DNA of 64,000 nt from NCBI GenBank assembly GCA_934476075.1, contig CAKSNH010000004.1, positions 71,559-135,558 on the forward strand, given 5' to 3'. The notes under the pieces were generated by a model. The model saw only the letters and a program-made list of their open reading frames with translations, was not told the origin of the DNA and ran no database searches. Below are positions 36,100 through 44,810 of this stretch, in pieces. The position numbers and the translations under genes were made by a program. Positions within the stretch are counted from its first letter, which is position 1. Every line of letters begins with the position of its first letter. This stretch comes from an uncultured Clostridia bacterium. GTDB taxonomy: Bacteria; Bacillota; Clostridia; UBA1381.

Positions 36100-37420
36100 T
36101 ATTCTCATTACCTTTCATTTTTTCTATTTGTTCATCAATAACCGTCAGTGCACGTTCCGCAATCAGCGCATAACGCACCATCTTGTTCCCTTTCACACGT
36201 TCGTGCCATCCGTCAATTATTCCGAAATTACTGTTCATCGGCTGGAATTTTGACACCGATTTATCCGAAATATAAATAGGCAGCGAACCGATAGACGTTT
36301 TCGAGCTTGGCTCAAACATAGGCTTACCGAGCAATTTCATAGCCATATTTATACCTGCCAAAAGTCCGCTCGACGCCGACTCAACATATCCCTCAACGCC
36401 CGTAATCTGTCCGGCAAAGAATATATTTTCATATTCACGCATCTGATAATATTTATTCAGCAAATGCGGCGAATTTATGAATGTATTTCTGTGCATAACT
36501 CCGTAGCGTACAAATTCCGCATTTTCCAACCCCGGAATCATTCCGAACACTCGCTTTTGCTCGCCCCACTTCAAATTAGTCTGAAAACCGACCAAATTAT
36601 AAAGCGTTGCCGATTTATTATCCTGACGCAGCTGCACAACCGCATATGCGTCGTCCTTTCCCGTTTTCGGATTTACCAGTCCGACAGGTTTAAGCGGACC
36701 GAATGTAAGCGTTTCACGTCCACGCTTTGCCATAACCTCAACAGGCATACACCCCTCAAAAACCTTCTGATTTTCAAATTCTTTAAGCGGTGCGGTTTCT
36801 GCGGTTATAAGTGCGTTGTAAAACTCGTCATATTCCTTTTCTGTCATAGGCGAGTTGATATAGTCCGCCGTTCCCCTGTCATATCTTGCCGCCTTGAATA
36901 CCTTGTCCATGTCAATGCTTTCGGCTGTCACAACGGGAGCCGCCGCATCGTAAAAATACATATAATCCTCGCCTGTCAGCTTGCTTATCGCTCCGATAAG
37001 TGCGTCCGACGTAAGCGGCCCTGTCGCAATTACAGTCGGCTCATTCGGATTTATTTCCCCGACTTCCTCATATTTCACTTTAATATTGGGGTGATTTTTT
37101 ATCTTGTCGGTAACATATTTTGAAAATATATCTCTGTCAACCGCCAATGCACCGCCGGCAGGCACTCGTGCATTATCCGCCGCCTCAATAATAATCGAGT
37201 TAAGCCGGCGCATTTCCTCTTTCAAAAGTCCGCACGCATTTTCTATTCTGTCTGCTTTGAGTGAATTTGAGCATACCAATTCCGCAAAATATTCGCTCGA
37301 ATGTGCCGGAGAATATTTCTTCGGCTTCATCTCATACAATTCAACGTCAATACCACGATTTGCAAGCTGCCATGCCGCCTCCGAACCTGCCAGCCCCGCT
37401 CCGATTACTTTAACTGTCAT
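36089..37420 (-). CDS. trmFO: Methylenetetrahydrofolate-tRNA (uracil-5-)-methyltransferase
   Basis: 443 residues. TrmFO makes ribothymidine at U54 of tRNAs with folate and FAD. The FAD-binding motif GAGLAGSEAA lies at 7-16, and the family blocks KYSPAHSSEYFAELVCSNSLK and QITGVEGYVESASSG are clear. Its ATG overlaps the topA stop by four bases (ATGA), the classic topA-trmFO coupling in Firmicutes. Confidence 0.97.
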   Translation of the reverse strand: MTVKVIGAGLAGSEAAWQLANRGIDVELYEMKPKKYSPAHSSEYFAELVCSNSLKADRIENACGLLKEEMRRLNSIIIEAADNARVPAGGALAVDRDIFSKYVTDKIKNHPNIKVKYEEVGEINPNEPTVIATGPLTSDALIGAISKLTGEDYMYFYDAAAPVVTAESIDMDKVFKAARYDRGTADYINSPMTEKEYDEFYNALITAETAPLKEFENQKVFEGCMPVEVMAKRGRETLTFGPLKPVGLVNPKTGKDDAYAVVQLRQDNKSATLYNLVGFQTNLKWGEQKRVFGMIPGLENAEFVRYGVMHRNTFINSPHLLNKYYQMREYENIFFAGQITGVEGYVESASSGLLAGINMAMKLLGKPMFEPSSKTSIGSLPIYISDKSVSKFQPMNSNFGIIDGWHERVKGNKMVRYALIAERALTVIDEQIEKMKGNENNEE

Positions 37421-39486
37421 TTACTCACCTTACCTTCATAATCGCAGTTTTCATTATAACAAAGTAGCTTCTTGCCCTTTTGCAGCAGTAAACTTCCGCA
37501 TTTCGGACACTTTTGGTCTTTTACCGGCGTATCCCAAACCATAAAGTCGCATTTCGGTGCGTGTTCACAGCCGTAATATACCTTGCCTCGTTTTGATTTC
37601 TTAACCAAAATCTCACCGCCGCATTTCGGACATTCCACACCCGTGCCCTCACGGATAGCCTTTGTATTTCTGCACTCAGGGTATCCCGGACAGGCAAGGA
37701 ACTTACCGAATTTGCTAAGTTTATACACCATTTTTCGTCCGCACTTTTCACAGACCACATCAGATTCTTCATCTTTAATCTGAATTTTCTCTATCGCAAT
37801 TTTCGCCTTTTCCAAATTATCGGCAAACGGCGGATAGAAGTCCTCCAACACTTTTTTCCACTTTACTTCGCCAAGTTCCACTCTGTCGAGTTCATTTTCC
37901 ATATCGGCGGTAAATTCAACGTCTACAATTTTCTTGAAATTATTTTTCATAATATCCGTTGTAACCATTCCGAGTTCGGTCGGAATAAGCTGCTTTTTAT
38001 TGCGGATAACATATCCTCTTGCAATAATGGTCGATATTGTCGGTGCGTAGGTACTCGGTCTGCCTATGCCGTTTTCTTCGAGTTCTTTTACCAATGACGC
38101 CTCGCTGAATCTTGCCGGCGGCTGTGTAAAATGCTGTTTCGTATCAAGATTTTTAAGGGTAACGTTTTGTCCTTCTTCCAAATTCGGCAGCATTTTTTCT
38201 TTTTCCTTTGCCTTATCCGTACCCTCTACATACACGCTCATAAATCCCTTAAATTTAATACTTGAACCGCTCGCCTTAAATATATGCCCGTTTGACTCTA
38301 TCGACGCATTGATTGTGTTATAGATTGCCGCCGACATCTGCGATGCCGCAAATCTTTCCCATATTAATTTATACAATTTATATTGGTCGTTTGTTAAATG
38401 CTCTTTTACCTCAATCGGTTTAATTGAAATATCGGTCGGACGTATTGCCTCGTGGGCGTCCTGTGCATTTTTCTTCGCCTTGTACTGACGTATATGCACA
38501 TATTCGTCACCGTAATTTTCACGCAAAAATACTTCCGCATCTCTTTGTGCGTCCTCGGCAATTCTAAGTGAGTCCGTTCTCATGTATGTGATAAGACCTA
38601 TCGTACCACGCTTGCCGATATTTACACCTTCATACAGCATCTGTGCCGTCTGCATTGTCTTTGACGCACTGAAATTAATCTTTCTCGATGCGTCCTGCTG
38701 CAATGTACTTGTTGTAAACGGCGGCGGCGGATTTTTCTTCAATTCGCCACGTTTTACACTCTTTACTTTAAATTCTGTATTTTTAAGTTCCTCCAACACC
38801 GCATTTGCCTCGGCAGAATTAGGCAGTTCATCATCTTTTCCCGTCTTGCCGTAATATTTTGCGGTAAAATCCTTTCTTGACTTGTCGTCATGGAACAGTG
38901 CCTCAACTGTCCAGTATTCACGGGGAGTAAAGTTTTCGATTTCTTCCTCCCTGTCGCATATAAGTCTTGTCGCTACCGACTGTACACGTCCGGCACTAAG
39001 CCCCTTTTTAACCTTTTCCCATAAAATCGGACTGATTTTGTAACCCACAATTCTGTCAAGCACACGTCTTGCCTGCTGTGCGTCAACCAAGTCCATGTCG
39101 ATACTTCTCGGCTCTTTGATTGCCGCTTTTACGGCAGTTTTTGTAATCTCGTTAAAAGTAACACGGCAAAGCGAATTTGTATCTATATTAAGTGCCTTCG
39201 CCAAATGCCAGCTTATCGCCTCTCCCTCACGGTCAGGGTCAGTTGCGAGATATACTTTTTCGCTTGTTTTAGCCTCTTTTTTCAGCTGTGTCAGCAATGT
39301 GCCCTTGCCCCGTATCGTAATATACTTCGGCTCAAAATCGTTATCCACATCTACTCCCAGCTGACTTTTGGGTAAATCAATGATGTGTCCCATAGATGCC
39401 ATAACATTGTAGTCCTTGCCCAGATATTTTTTTATTGTTCCCGCTTTTGCAGGTGACTCCACTATAAGTAATTTCTTTTTTGCCAT
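37417..39486 (-). CDS. topA: DNA topoisomerase I
   Basis: 689 residues. A type IA enzyme that relaxes negative supercoils. The TOPRIM domain is at the N-terminus (LLIVESPAKAGTIKKYLG, ATDPDREGEAI) and the catalytic Tyr is 301 in GLITYMRTDS. Three C-terminal zinc ribbons remain (CEKCG, CPKCG and CPKCG sets between about 585 and 685). Downstream of dprA by 21 bp and overlapping trmFO. Domain set and length are normal for Clostridia. Confidence 0.97.
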   Translation of the reverse strand: MAKKKLLIVESPAKAGTIKKYLGKDYNVMASMGHIIDLPKSQLGVDVDNDFEPKYITIRGKGTLLTQLKKEAKTSEKVYLATDPDREGEAISWHLAKALNIDTNSLCRVTFNEITKTAVKAAIKEPRSIDMDLVDAQQARRVLDRIVGYKISPILWEKVKKGLSAGRVQSVATRLICDREEEIENFTPREYWTVEALFHDDKSRKDFTAKYYGKTGKDDELPNSAEANAVLEELKNTEFKVKSVKRGELKKNPPPPFTTSTLQQDASRKINFSASKTMQTAQMLYEGVNIGKRGTIGLITYMRTDSLRIAEDAQRDAEVFLRENYGDEYVHIRQYKAKKNAQDAHEAIRPTDISIKPIEVKEHLTNDQYKLYKLIWERFAASQMSAAIYNTINASIESNGHIFKASGSSIKFKGFMSVYVEGTDKAKEKEKMLPNLEEGQNVTLKNLDTKQHFTQPPARFSEASLVKELEENGIGRPSTYAPTISTIIARGYVIRNKKQLIPTELGMVTTDIMKNNFKKIVDVEFTADMENELDRVELGEVKWKKVLEDFYPPFADNLEKAKIAIEKIQIKDEESDVVCEKCGRKMVYKLSKFGKFLACPGYPECRNTKAIREGTGVECPKCGGEILVKKSKRGKVYYGCEHAPKCDFMVWDTPVKDQKCPKCGSLLLQKGKKLLCYNENCDYEGKVSK

Positions 39487-39507
39487 ATTATTTTACAGTC
39501 CTCCATA

Positions 39508-40743
39508 TTACAGACAATTTTGTATATTTAATCTGAAATTCTTTCCCGGTAATTGCTTTATAAGGTTTTTCATTTCCAAAATGGTAAGCGTCGAATTAAG
39601 CTTACTCATGGGAATTCCGGTTTTCCTTACAATTTCATCAATATGCCAAGTATCTTCGATTAATAACTCAATTATTTTCTTCTCGGTTTCATTGAGATTT
39701 TTATATTTATCATCATTAATATCTATCTTAATAATGTTATTAACAGGTTCTCGCTTTTTATTCTCTTTTTTCTCCGCCGATTTATTTTCTTTCGGTTTCT
39801 TCTCCTTTGCCGGTTCTTCGGCATATTTAAGATTTTCAAATTCGGATTTTTTATCAATCGGCTCTTTCAAATGCAGTATCTCAAAATCATATTCTTCCAA
39901 TATATCCTGTGCACATTCAACCAATTTCGCACCCGATTTAATAAGTGCGTTATTCCCCTTTGAACATACATCATATATATTCCCCGGCACGGCGAACACA
40001 TCTTTTCCGCTGTCGAGTGCATAATTTGCGGTTATCAGTGCTCCGCTTTTTAGCGGTGCTTGTGTCACAAGCGTTCCGTATGACATACCGCTTATTATCC
40101 TGTTTCTTCTCGGAAAATGACTTCCGACAGGCTGTACGCCCGGCGGATATTCCGAAAGCACTGCTCCGTTTCGTATTATTGCCTCCATCAGCTGACCGTT
40201 TTCGGGCGGATAAACAATATCCAGTCCGCAGCCTAAAACCGCAATGGTTTTCGCTCCCGCTCTGAGTGCGGCAGCCGCTGCCACGGAATCAAGCCCTCTC
40301 GCCATTCCGCTTACTATCGTTACACCGGCTTTTGCAAGTCCCGAACAGATATTATTGCATACATTATAACCGTATTCGTTGTATCTTCTCGTTCCTACCG
40401 CCGCAATGGTGAGCAGTCTGTCCCACTGCATAATCTCGCCTTTTATATACAATACATAAGGAGGGTCATCAATCTGACGAAGCATATCGGGATAGGTCAT
40501 ATCATCATATGTAAGCACGCCCGCATTTATATATTTTAATCTGTCGATAATGGATTTCACCTTGTCCAGACTTTTGTCTTGCAACTGAACAATATCCTCA
40601 TGTGTAAGCCCGTACACACCGGCATAATCTTTCGTTTTATAGATTTCCTCTATATCATTAAAGCTGTCAAATAAGTTTGTAATTTTGATAGGTGTAATAT
40701 TGGGTAAATTGGTAAGCCACATCCAATAAATTCGTCTGTCCAC
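39508..40743 (-). CDS. dprA: DNA-processing protein DprA
   Basis: About 411 residues, from a GTG at 40743 that has GGGAGG seven bases upstream; an ATG at 40764 lies before that site. DprA loads RecA on incoming single-stranded DNA in transformation. The Rossmann-like core is clear (AAVGTRRYNEYG, VSGMARGLDSVAA, VLGCGLDIVYPPEN, ALDSGKDVFAVPG). A charged lysine/glutamate linker (about 285-330) leads to a C-terminal winged helix (LIEDTWHIDEIVRKTGIPMSKL). First gene of dprA-topA-trmFO, a conserved order. Confidence 0.95.
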   Translation of the reverse strand: MDRRIYWMWLTNLPNITPIKITNLFDSFNDIEEIYKTKDYAGVYGLTHEDIVQLQDKSLDKVKSIIDRLKYINAGVLTYDDMTYPDMLRQIDDPPYVLYIKGEIMQWDRLLTIAAVGTRRYNEYGYNVCNNICSGLAKAGVTIVSGMARGLDSVAAAAALRAGAKTIAVLGCGLDIVYPPENGQLMEAIIRNGAVLSEYPPGVQPVGSHFPRRNRIISGMSYGTLVTQAPLKSGALITANYALDSGKDVFAVPGNIYDVCSKGNNALIKSGAKLVECAQDILEEYDFEILHLKEPIDKKSEFENLKYAEEPAKEKKPKENKSAEKKENKKREPVNNIIKIDINDDKYKNLNETEKKIIELLIEDTWHIDEIVRKTGIPMSKLNSTLTILEMKNLIKQLPGKNFRLNIQNCL

Positions 40744-40827
40744 ATAAAATCCTCCCATTTTCAAGTCAACCTATTAATTACACTACTACAAAAAAAGTAA
40801 ATTGTCAATTTAATTTTTTATAAATAA

Positions 40828-40879
40828 CAAAAAAAGTGCAAAATCAATAATTTATCAAATCATTAATTCTGCACTTTTA
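40828..40879 (-). terminator. Terminator of the membrane glycosyltransferase gene
   Basis: AGTGCA (40870-40875 on the minus strand) pairs with TGCACT (40835-40840), the stem extending imperfectly inward through AAT-rich pairs. On the minus strand it is followed by TTTTTTTGTTATTT. Confidence 0.75.
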
Positions 40880-40890
40880 TTTATATTATA

Positions 40891-43800
40891 TTACTGCGTT
40901 GAAATCAATACCCATGAATCAAACCACTTCAAATAATTCTTTACATATTCCACATCAACAGGGTGACCCGACAATACAGGGTAAAACATTGCAAACAGTA
41001 TTATCACAACCGCCGCATAGCCGAACGCAAAATATTTCACGTTTTTGTTCTCATTATATAATTTCAAAATCGCATACCCAAGCATAAGCACCAAAAACGG
41101 TACGCAAGGGAAATAGTGATATATAAATGTAATTCTTGTAACCGGTATCCACGATACAAGCTGAGCAAGATATGCAATAACAAGGAACAATGCCGTCTTA
41201 TCCTTATATCTTACCGCAAGATATATCATATATATAAATGCCGCAATCGAAGTCCACCATACAGCCGGATTTCCGAATGAACTTATCCCCTCTTTGACCG
41301 TATTTGTGACCGTACCCGAAAAATACCAAATTGGTCTTACCATTATCGGCCACTCATACCAATGTGACGAGAACGAGTGCGTCGAGTTTACAACGGTTTT
41401 TCCGTGATAGGTAAGCATTGCCGACTGATTTTCAAGTATGCTCTTTATTCCCTGCATACCGTCCGCCTGCAAATACGGAATATATGACAGACCGTATATA
41501 AGCACCGGTATGGCAACAAAAAATCCTACGCAGAACAGTATTGTTTTAACCGTGTATTTCTTAAAATTCTCAATCACGAATTTGTGACTTATCCCGTCTG
41601 TACTTTCGGTCGGATAAGACAGTGCATATCTGTATTCTCTGTAACGCTTAAACAGCGTCATAAAGAACAGCACCGCAAGTCCGCAGCCCGCATATACGCC
41701 CGTCCATTTTGACGCAATACCCATACCCATGAATATTCCCGACAATCCGAGCGGAATCAGAGTTTTTCCAAATTTTGTGTCATAAAAGCTTATACAGTAA
41801 TATTTGTACATAAAATAATACATAAGCATAATAAAGAACGTTACATACACATCTATTGTAGCAATTCTCGTCTGGGCAAAGTGCATGAAATCAAATGTAA
41901 ACAACAAACACGTCACAACCGCAAGCCAAGTATATTTTGTAATCTTTTTCGCAAAGCAATATATCACCGGCACCATAATAATTCCGAATACCGTGCCGAC
42001 AATTCTCCACCCGAACGGCACCATACCGAATATCAGTATACCTATTGATATAAATACCTTGCCAAGCGGAGGGTGCGTCCATTCATACGGTGTCAGACCG
42101 TGTATAAATTCATATGCGGTACGGGCATGATATATCTCGTCAAAATATGTGCTGTTTCTGAAATTTGAACGTTCTACAACCAAATCCTGTTCGTCAAATA
42201 AGCCTTTATAGCTGTCGGCATTGACCGGTACTATCCTCTCGCCGTGCTCGTCAATAACCGCCAATTCATTTATCATAGCCTCATCGCTGTCACATTTTAT
42301 GCAGATATATCTTGCATATTCGTTAATGTACTGTTCGCCCCATGCAAATACAGAAACCATCTTCATTTGAGTCGGCTCGCTGAAATTTGTGCCGTCCTCG
42401 GATACGGTAAGCGTAAATTCTCGGTTTTCATTAACGCCCAAGAAATATTTTATATGATTTACATTTGCGTTATATCCCAAATCCAACGCAATAACATCAT
42501 TCTTTTTCATTTGATAATATGACTGCGGTGCTTTCATATCACCCAAATCATACAGTGCAATACCTGCATACACCGCAGTTATTACCGCCATTGCAATAAT
42601 GTCAAAGCGTGTAAGTTTTGCAAGTTCTTTTGTTTTTGCAAATACCGTTTTTTTCTTTGGCATTTTCACATTTTTTGTTTCTTTGCTTTTGCTGATTTGT
42701 TTTTCCAAAATATTTACAGCCGCTTCATTTTTAATATAAATTCTGCTTGCCGTATAACCGATATACACCGTAAACGCAATATTCAAAAATGACATCACCA
42801 TAACAAACGGTGATTTAAAATAACCGTTCGGATTGCCGCTGTAAACAAACAATACCCATGCCGTATTGATAATCTGCGAAACCGACAGCAGTATATAGCT
42901 TACAAACAGCTTCACATCAGGCAGAACAACAAATGCCAAAAGCAGCATAACCATAGCCGGATATGCGTATCTTTCGTGCATCTGCGATGAAAGCATATAT
43001 GTGCCGAATGCCAGAACCGCCGCCATGAAATAATACTTTGAACCGCTTTTCGATTTTCTGAATATAAACCATGTAACCGCTACCACCAATACAATCAGCA
43101 AGTGCCCGAAAACCTTCGTAAACGGAGTTATCTTTACCCAGTTTTGTCCAAGTGCACCCCAAATATTAAACGCATTTACCGTTGCATACGGATAAGACGC
43201 CATGGTGCTTACATATTGATTTATCACATTGTCTATGCCGAACGGCAACGCAAGAATAAATATCATTGCAATCGCCCCAAGTCCGCACAAAAGATTTTTC
43301 CAAAACAAATCTTTATTGAATTTCGGCAAAAATACATTTTCGATAATTCCGTAAATGATAATCGGTGTGAATATAAACGCCTGCGGTTTTATAAAAATCG
43401 CCAGTGCAAACATGAAATATGATTGTATCATCTTTTTTTCCGATACAAAATACACCATAAGTACCAAGAACAAAGTAAACACCGAGTCAACCTGTCCCCA
43501 AAATGACGAATTGATAATCATTGCCGGATTAAGTATAAAAAATCCGCCCACACAAATCGACATTGTTTCGGAGTATTTCTTTTTCGCCAAATTGTACACA
43601 AACACTCCCGTTATCATATCGCATACAATAGCCGGAGTTTTGAGCAGTATGTCAAGTCCGCCTCCGCTTATCGGCAGAAAACTTCTAATCGCACCGATTA
43701 CATATAATACATACATATAGCCCGGCGGATAATCGGTAAATGTATCCGATGAATAAAATGCCGACATACCATCTTTAAAAATCATTGTCGACCAGCCCGA

Positions 43801-44013
43801 AAAACAGTTCATATCCGTTTCGTGACCATGGTATACACCTGCGATAATCAGCCTTGCAATCAATCCGAATGTAAACAAAACTGCGGCATATACTATACCT
43901 GTATCCTGTTGTTTTTTTATATTTCCGCTTTCCATTTCCGGCTGCAAAAATGAAAAATACACCAAAAATCCTGCCATAGCAGTCAAAGCAGCGGTAAATA
44001 AAACCATTATCAA
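40891..44013 (-). CDS. Two-module GT-C membrane glycosyltransferase with PMT-type C-terminal half
   Basis: About 1,040 residues with some twenty membrane segments. The first half (to about 420) is a GT-C-fold transferase resembling bacterial mannosyl/dolichyl-phosphate-type enzymes (TDMNCFSGW, TDYPPGYMY, SSFWGQVDS, SQMHERYAYP). A middle external beta domain (about 500-600) resembles discoidin (EFTLTVSEDGTNFSEP, YARYICIKC). The last 420 residues are protein-mannosyltransferase-like, with the Asp-Glu pair in FDEIYHARTAYEF (Asp625, Glu626) and THPPLGK. It probably moves lipid-linked sugars onto surface polymers or proteins. The start is uncertain: TTG 44013 fits the ribosome site; TTG 44034 and ATG 44007 are alternatives. 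Confidence 0.87.
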   Translation of the reverse strand: MIMVLFTAALTAMAGFLVYFSFLQPEMESGNIKKQQDTGIVYAAVLFTFGLIARLIIAGVYHGHETDMNCFSGWSTMIFKDGMSAFYSSDTFTDYPPGYMYVLYVIGAIRSFLPISGGGLDILLKTPAIVCDMITGVFVYNLAKKKYSETMSICVGGFFILNPAMIINSSFWGQVDSVFTLFLVLMVYFVSEKKMIQSYFMFALAIFIKPQAFIFTPIIIYGIIENVFLPKFNKDLFWKNLLCGLGAIAMIFILALPFGIDNVINQYVSTMASYPYATVNAFNIWGALGQNWVKITPFTKVFGHLLIVLVVAVTWFIFRKSKSGSKYYFMAAVLAFGTYMLSSQMHERYAYPAMVMLLLAFVVLPDVKLFVSYILLSVSQIINTAWVLFVYSGNPNGYFKSPFVMVMSFLNIAFTVYIGYTASRIYIKNEAAVNILEKQISKSKETKNVKMPKKKTVFAKTKELAKLTRFDIIAMAVITAVYAGIALYDLGDMKAPQSYYQMKKNDVIALDLGYNANVNHIKYFLGVNENREFTLTVSEDGTNFSEPTQMKMVSVFAWGEQYINEYARYICIKCDSDEAMINELAVIDEHGERIVPVNADSYKGLFDEQDLVVERSNFRNSTYFDEIYHARTAYEFIHGLTPYEWTHPPLGKVFISIGILIFGMVPFGWRIVGTVFGIIMVPVIYCFAKKITKYTWLAVVTCLLFTFDFMHFAQTRIATIDVYVTFFIMLMYYFMYKYYCISFYDTKFGKTLIPLGLSGIFMGMGIASKWTGVYAGCGLAVLFFMTLFKRYREYRYALSYPTESTDGISHKFVIENFKKYTVKTILFCVGFFVAIPVLIYGLSYIPYLQADGMQGIKSILENQSAMLTYHGKTVVNSTHSFSSHWYEWPIMVRPIWYFSGTVTNTVKEGISSFGNPAVWWTSIAAFIYMIYLAVRYKDKTALFLVIAYLAQLVSWIPVTRITFIYHYFPCVPFLVLMLGYAILKLYNENKNVKYFAFGYAAVVIILFAMFYPVLSGHPVDVEYVKNYLKWFDSWVLISTQ

Positions 44014-44054
44014 AACAAATTCACCCTTCCTCAAATTTTAGTTATACGCATAAT

Positions 44055-44083
44055 ATTTTACTATAAAATATGTTTTTAATCAA
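44055..44083 (-). promoter_or_regulatory. Promoter of the glycosyltransferase gene
   Basis: Minus strand: TTGATT (44078-44083), 17-nt spacer, TAAAAT (44055-44060), divergent from the ArsR-gene promoter. Confidence 0.55.
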
Positions 44084-44134
44084 CAATTTGTATAAAATTT
44101 TTAATTTTTTTAATCGACCTTTATTTTTATTTGA

Positions 44135-44163
44135 TTGACATTAACTGTTTATCGGGGTATAAT
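44135..44163 (+). promoter_or_regulatory. Consensus sigma-A promoter of the ArsR-type regulator
   Basis: TTGACA (44135-44140), 17-nt spacer, TATAAT (44158-44163), a perfect match. The leader to the start at 44329 contains the dispersed repeat. Confidence 0.85.
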
Positions 44164-44180
44164 GAACATATGAACAATCG
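44161..44180 (+). promoter_or_regulatory. Candidate ArsR/SmtB-type operator
   Basis: Just after the -10 box the sequence reads ACATATGAACAATCGTT, resembling the ATATGAACA half-sites of SmtB/CadC-family operators. The location would allow autorepression of the following regulator gene. The second half-site is weak. Confidence 0.4.
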
Positions 44181-44184
44181 TTAG

Positions 44185-44286
44185 TTTTTTAATTTGTAGG
44201 AAATTGCGTAACACGCAATGACGGAAAATCAAAAATGCTACATTATTCCCACACCCGCAGGCGGTGTTTTTATCAGAAGCTTTTTT
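44185..44286 (-). repeat. Dispersed ~100-bp repeat, copy 3 (inverted)
   Basis: The inverse of copies 1 and 2: starts TTTTTTAATTTGTAGGAAATTGCG, GACGGAAAATCAAAAATGC, then CCCGCAGGCGGTG and ATCAGAAGCTTTTTT. It lies between the promoter and the ribosome site of the ArsR-type gene, thus in its mRNA leader. Confidence 0.88.
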
Positions 44287-44328
44287 AATTTTATATACCC
44301 GTTACGGGATAAAAGGAGATTTTATTTT

Positions 44329-44676
44329 ATGGAGAAACCCTGTGAAAACTGTAAATATAATATGCAAATTGTAAATATGCTGAAAAAGGAATTGCCGTCC
44401 GACAGTTCCATTGAAAAACTGACCGAAGTATTCAAAGTGTTCGGCGACGGCACAAGAATTCGTATCCTGTGGGCATTGTTCGACAAGGAAATATGCGTAT
44501 TCGATATAGCCGAGGCACTGAAAATGTCACAGTCGGCAATCAGTCATCAGCTTAGAATTCTGCGTCAGGCAAAACTTGTAAAAGCCCGCCGTGACGGTAA
44601 AAATACTTTCTATTCGCTTGATGATGAGCACGTTAAACGTATTATCGAACAAGTGCTTGTTCACATTTCTGAATAA
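44329..44676 (+). CDS. ArsR/SmtB-family transcriptional regulator
   Basis: 115 residues from the ATG at 44329, where AAGGAGA sits nine bases upstream. The reading frame is open into the repeat, but that extension is repeat sequence and is not counted. Winged helix-turn-helix: FKVFGDGTRIRILWAL, then the recognition helix MSQSAISHQLRILRQAKLV and the wing RRDGKNTFYSL. Near the N-terminus are two cysteines (PCENCK), and before the helix is CVFDIAE, where CadC-type members have a metal site; metal binding is possible but not shown. ftsH, not a transporter, lies downstream. Confidence 0.9.
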   Translation: MEKPCENCKYNMQIVNMLKKELPSDSSIEKLTEVFKVFGDGTRIRILWALFDKEICVFDIAEALKMSQSAISHQLRILRQAKLVKARRDGKNTFYSLDDEHVKRIIEQVLVHISE

Positions 44677-44711
44677 TAAATGTACAAATTGTTAATTTAT
44701 TATCTTATATA

Positions 44712-44740
44712 TTGAAGATAATTTAAAATAGTGCTAAAAT
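44712..44740 (+). promoter_or_regulatory. Promoter of ftsH
   Basis: TTGAAG (44712-44717), 17-nt spacer, TAAAAT (44735-44740), located in the gap after the ArsR-type gene. ftsH can therefore be expressed independently. Confidence 0.55.
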
Positions 44741-44810
44741 ATTAAATACTTATTTAGTCTGAAAAAGTTGTGTGGTAAATAATTACTGTAATGATTGGAG
44801 AATTTATTTT

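Noticed and set aside
36464..37123. Plus-strand open frame of 219 codons
   Set aside because: It lies fully inside trmFO on the opposite strand and shows no family features.
39416..40024. Plus-strand open frame of 202 codons
   Set aside because: It is antisense to dprA and topA; Phe/Ser-rich composition typical of a shadow frame.
40765..40827. Promoter for dprA with TTGACA
   Set aside because: The -35 box is perfect, but the -10 candidates (TAGTGT at 17 nt, TGTAAT at 20 nt) are poor, so no firm call was made.
41847..41860. 14-bp match (ACACATCTATTGTA) to part of the 26-bp inverted repeat
   Set aside because: It lies inside the coding sequence of the PMT-like half (encoding RIATIDVYV) and matches only part of the repeat; probably chance.
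44218..44328. N-terminal extension of the ArsR-type protein (MTENQK... frame)
   Set aside because: This part is dispersed-repeat sequence read in frame; the ribosome site and family alignment support the ATG at 44329.
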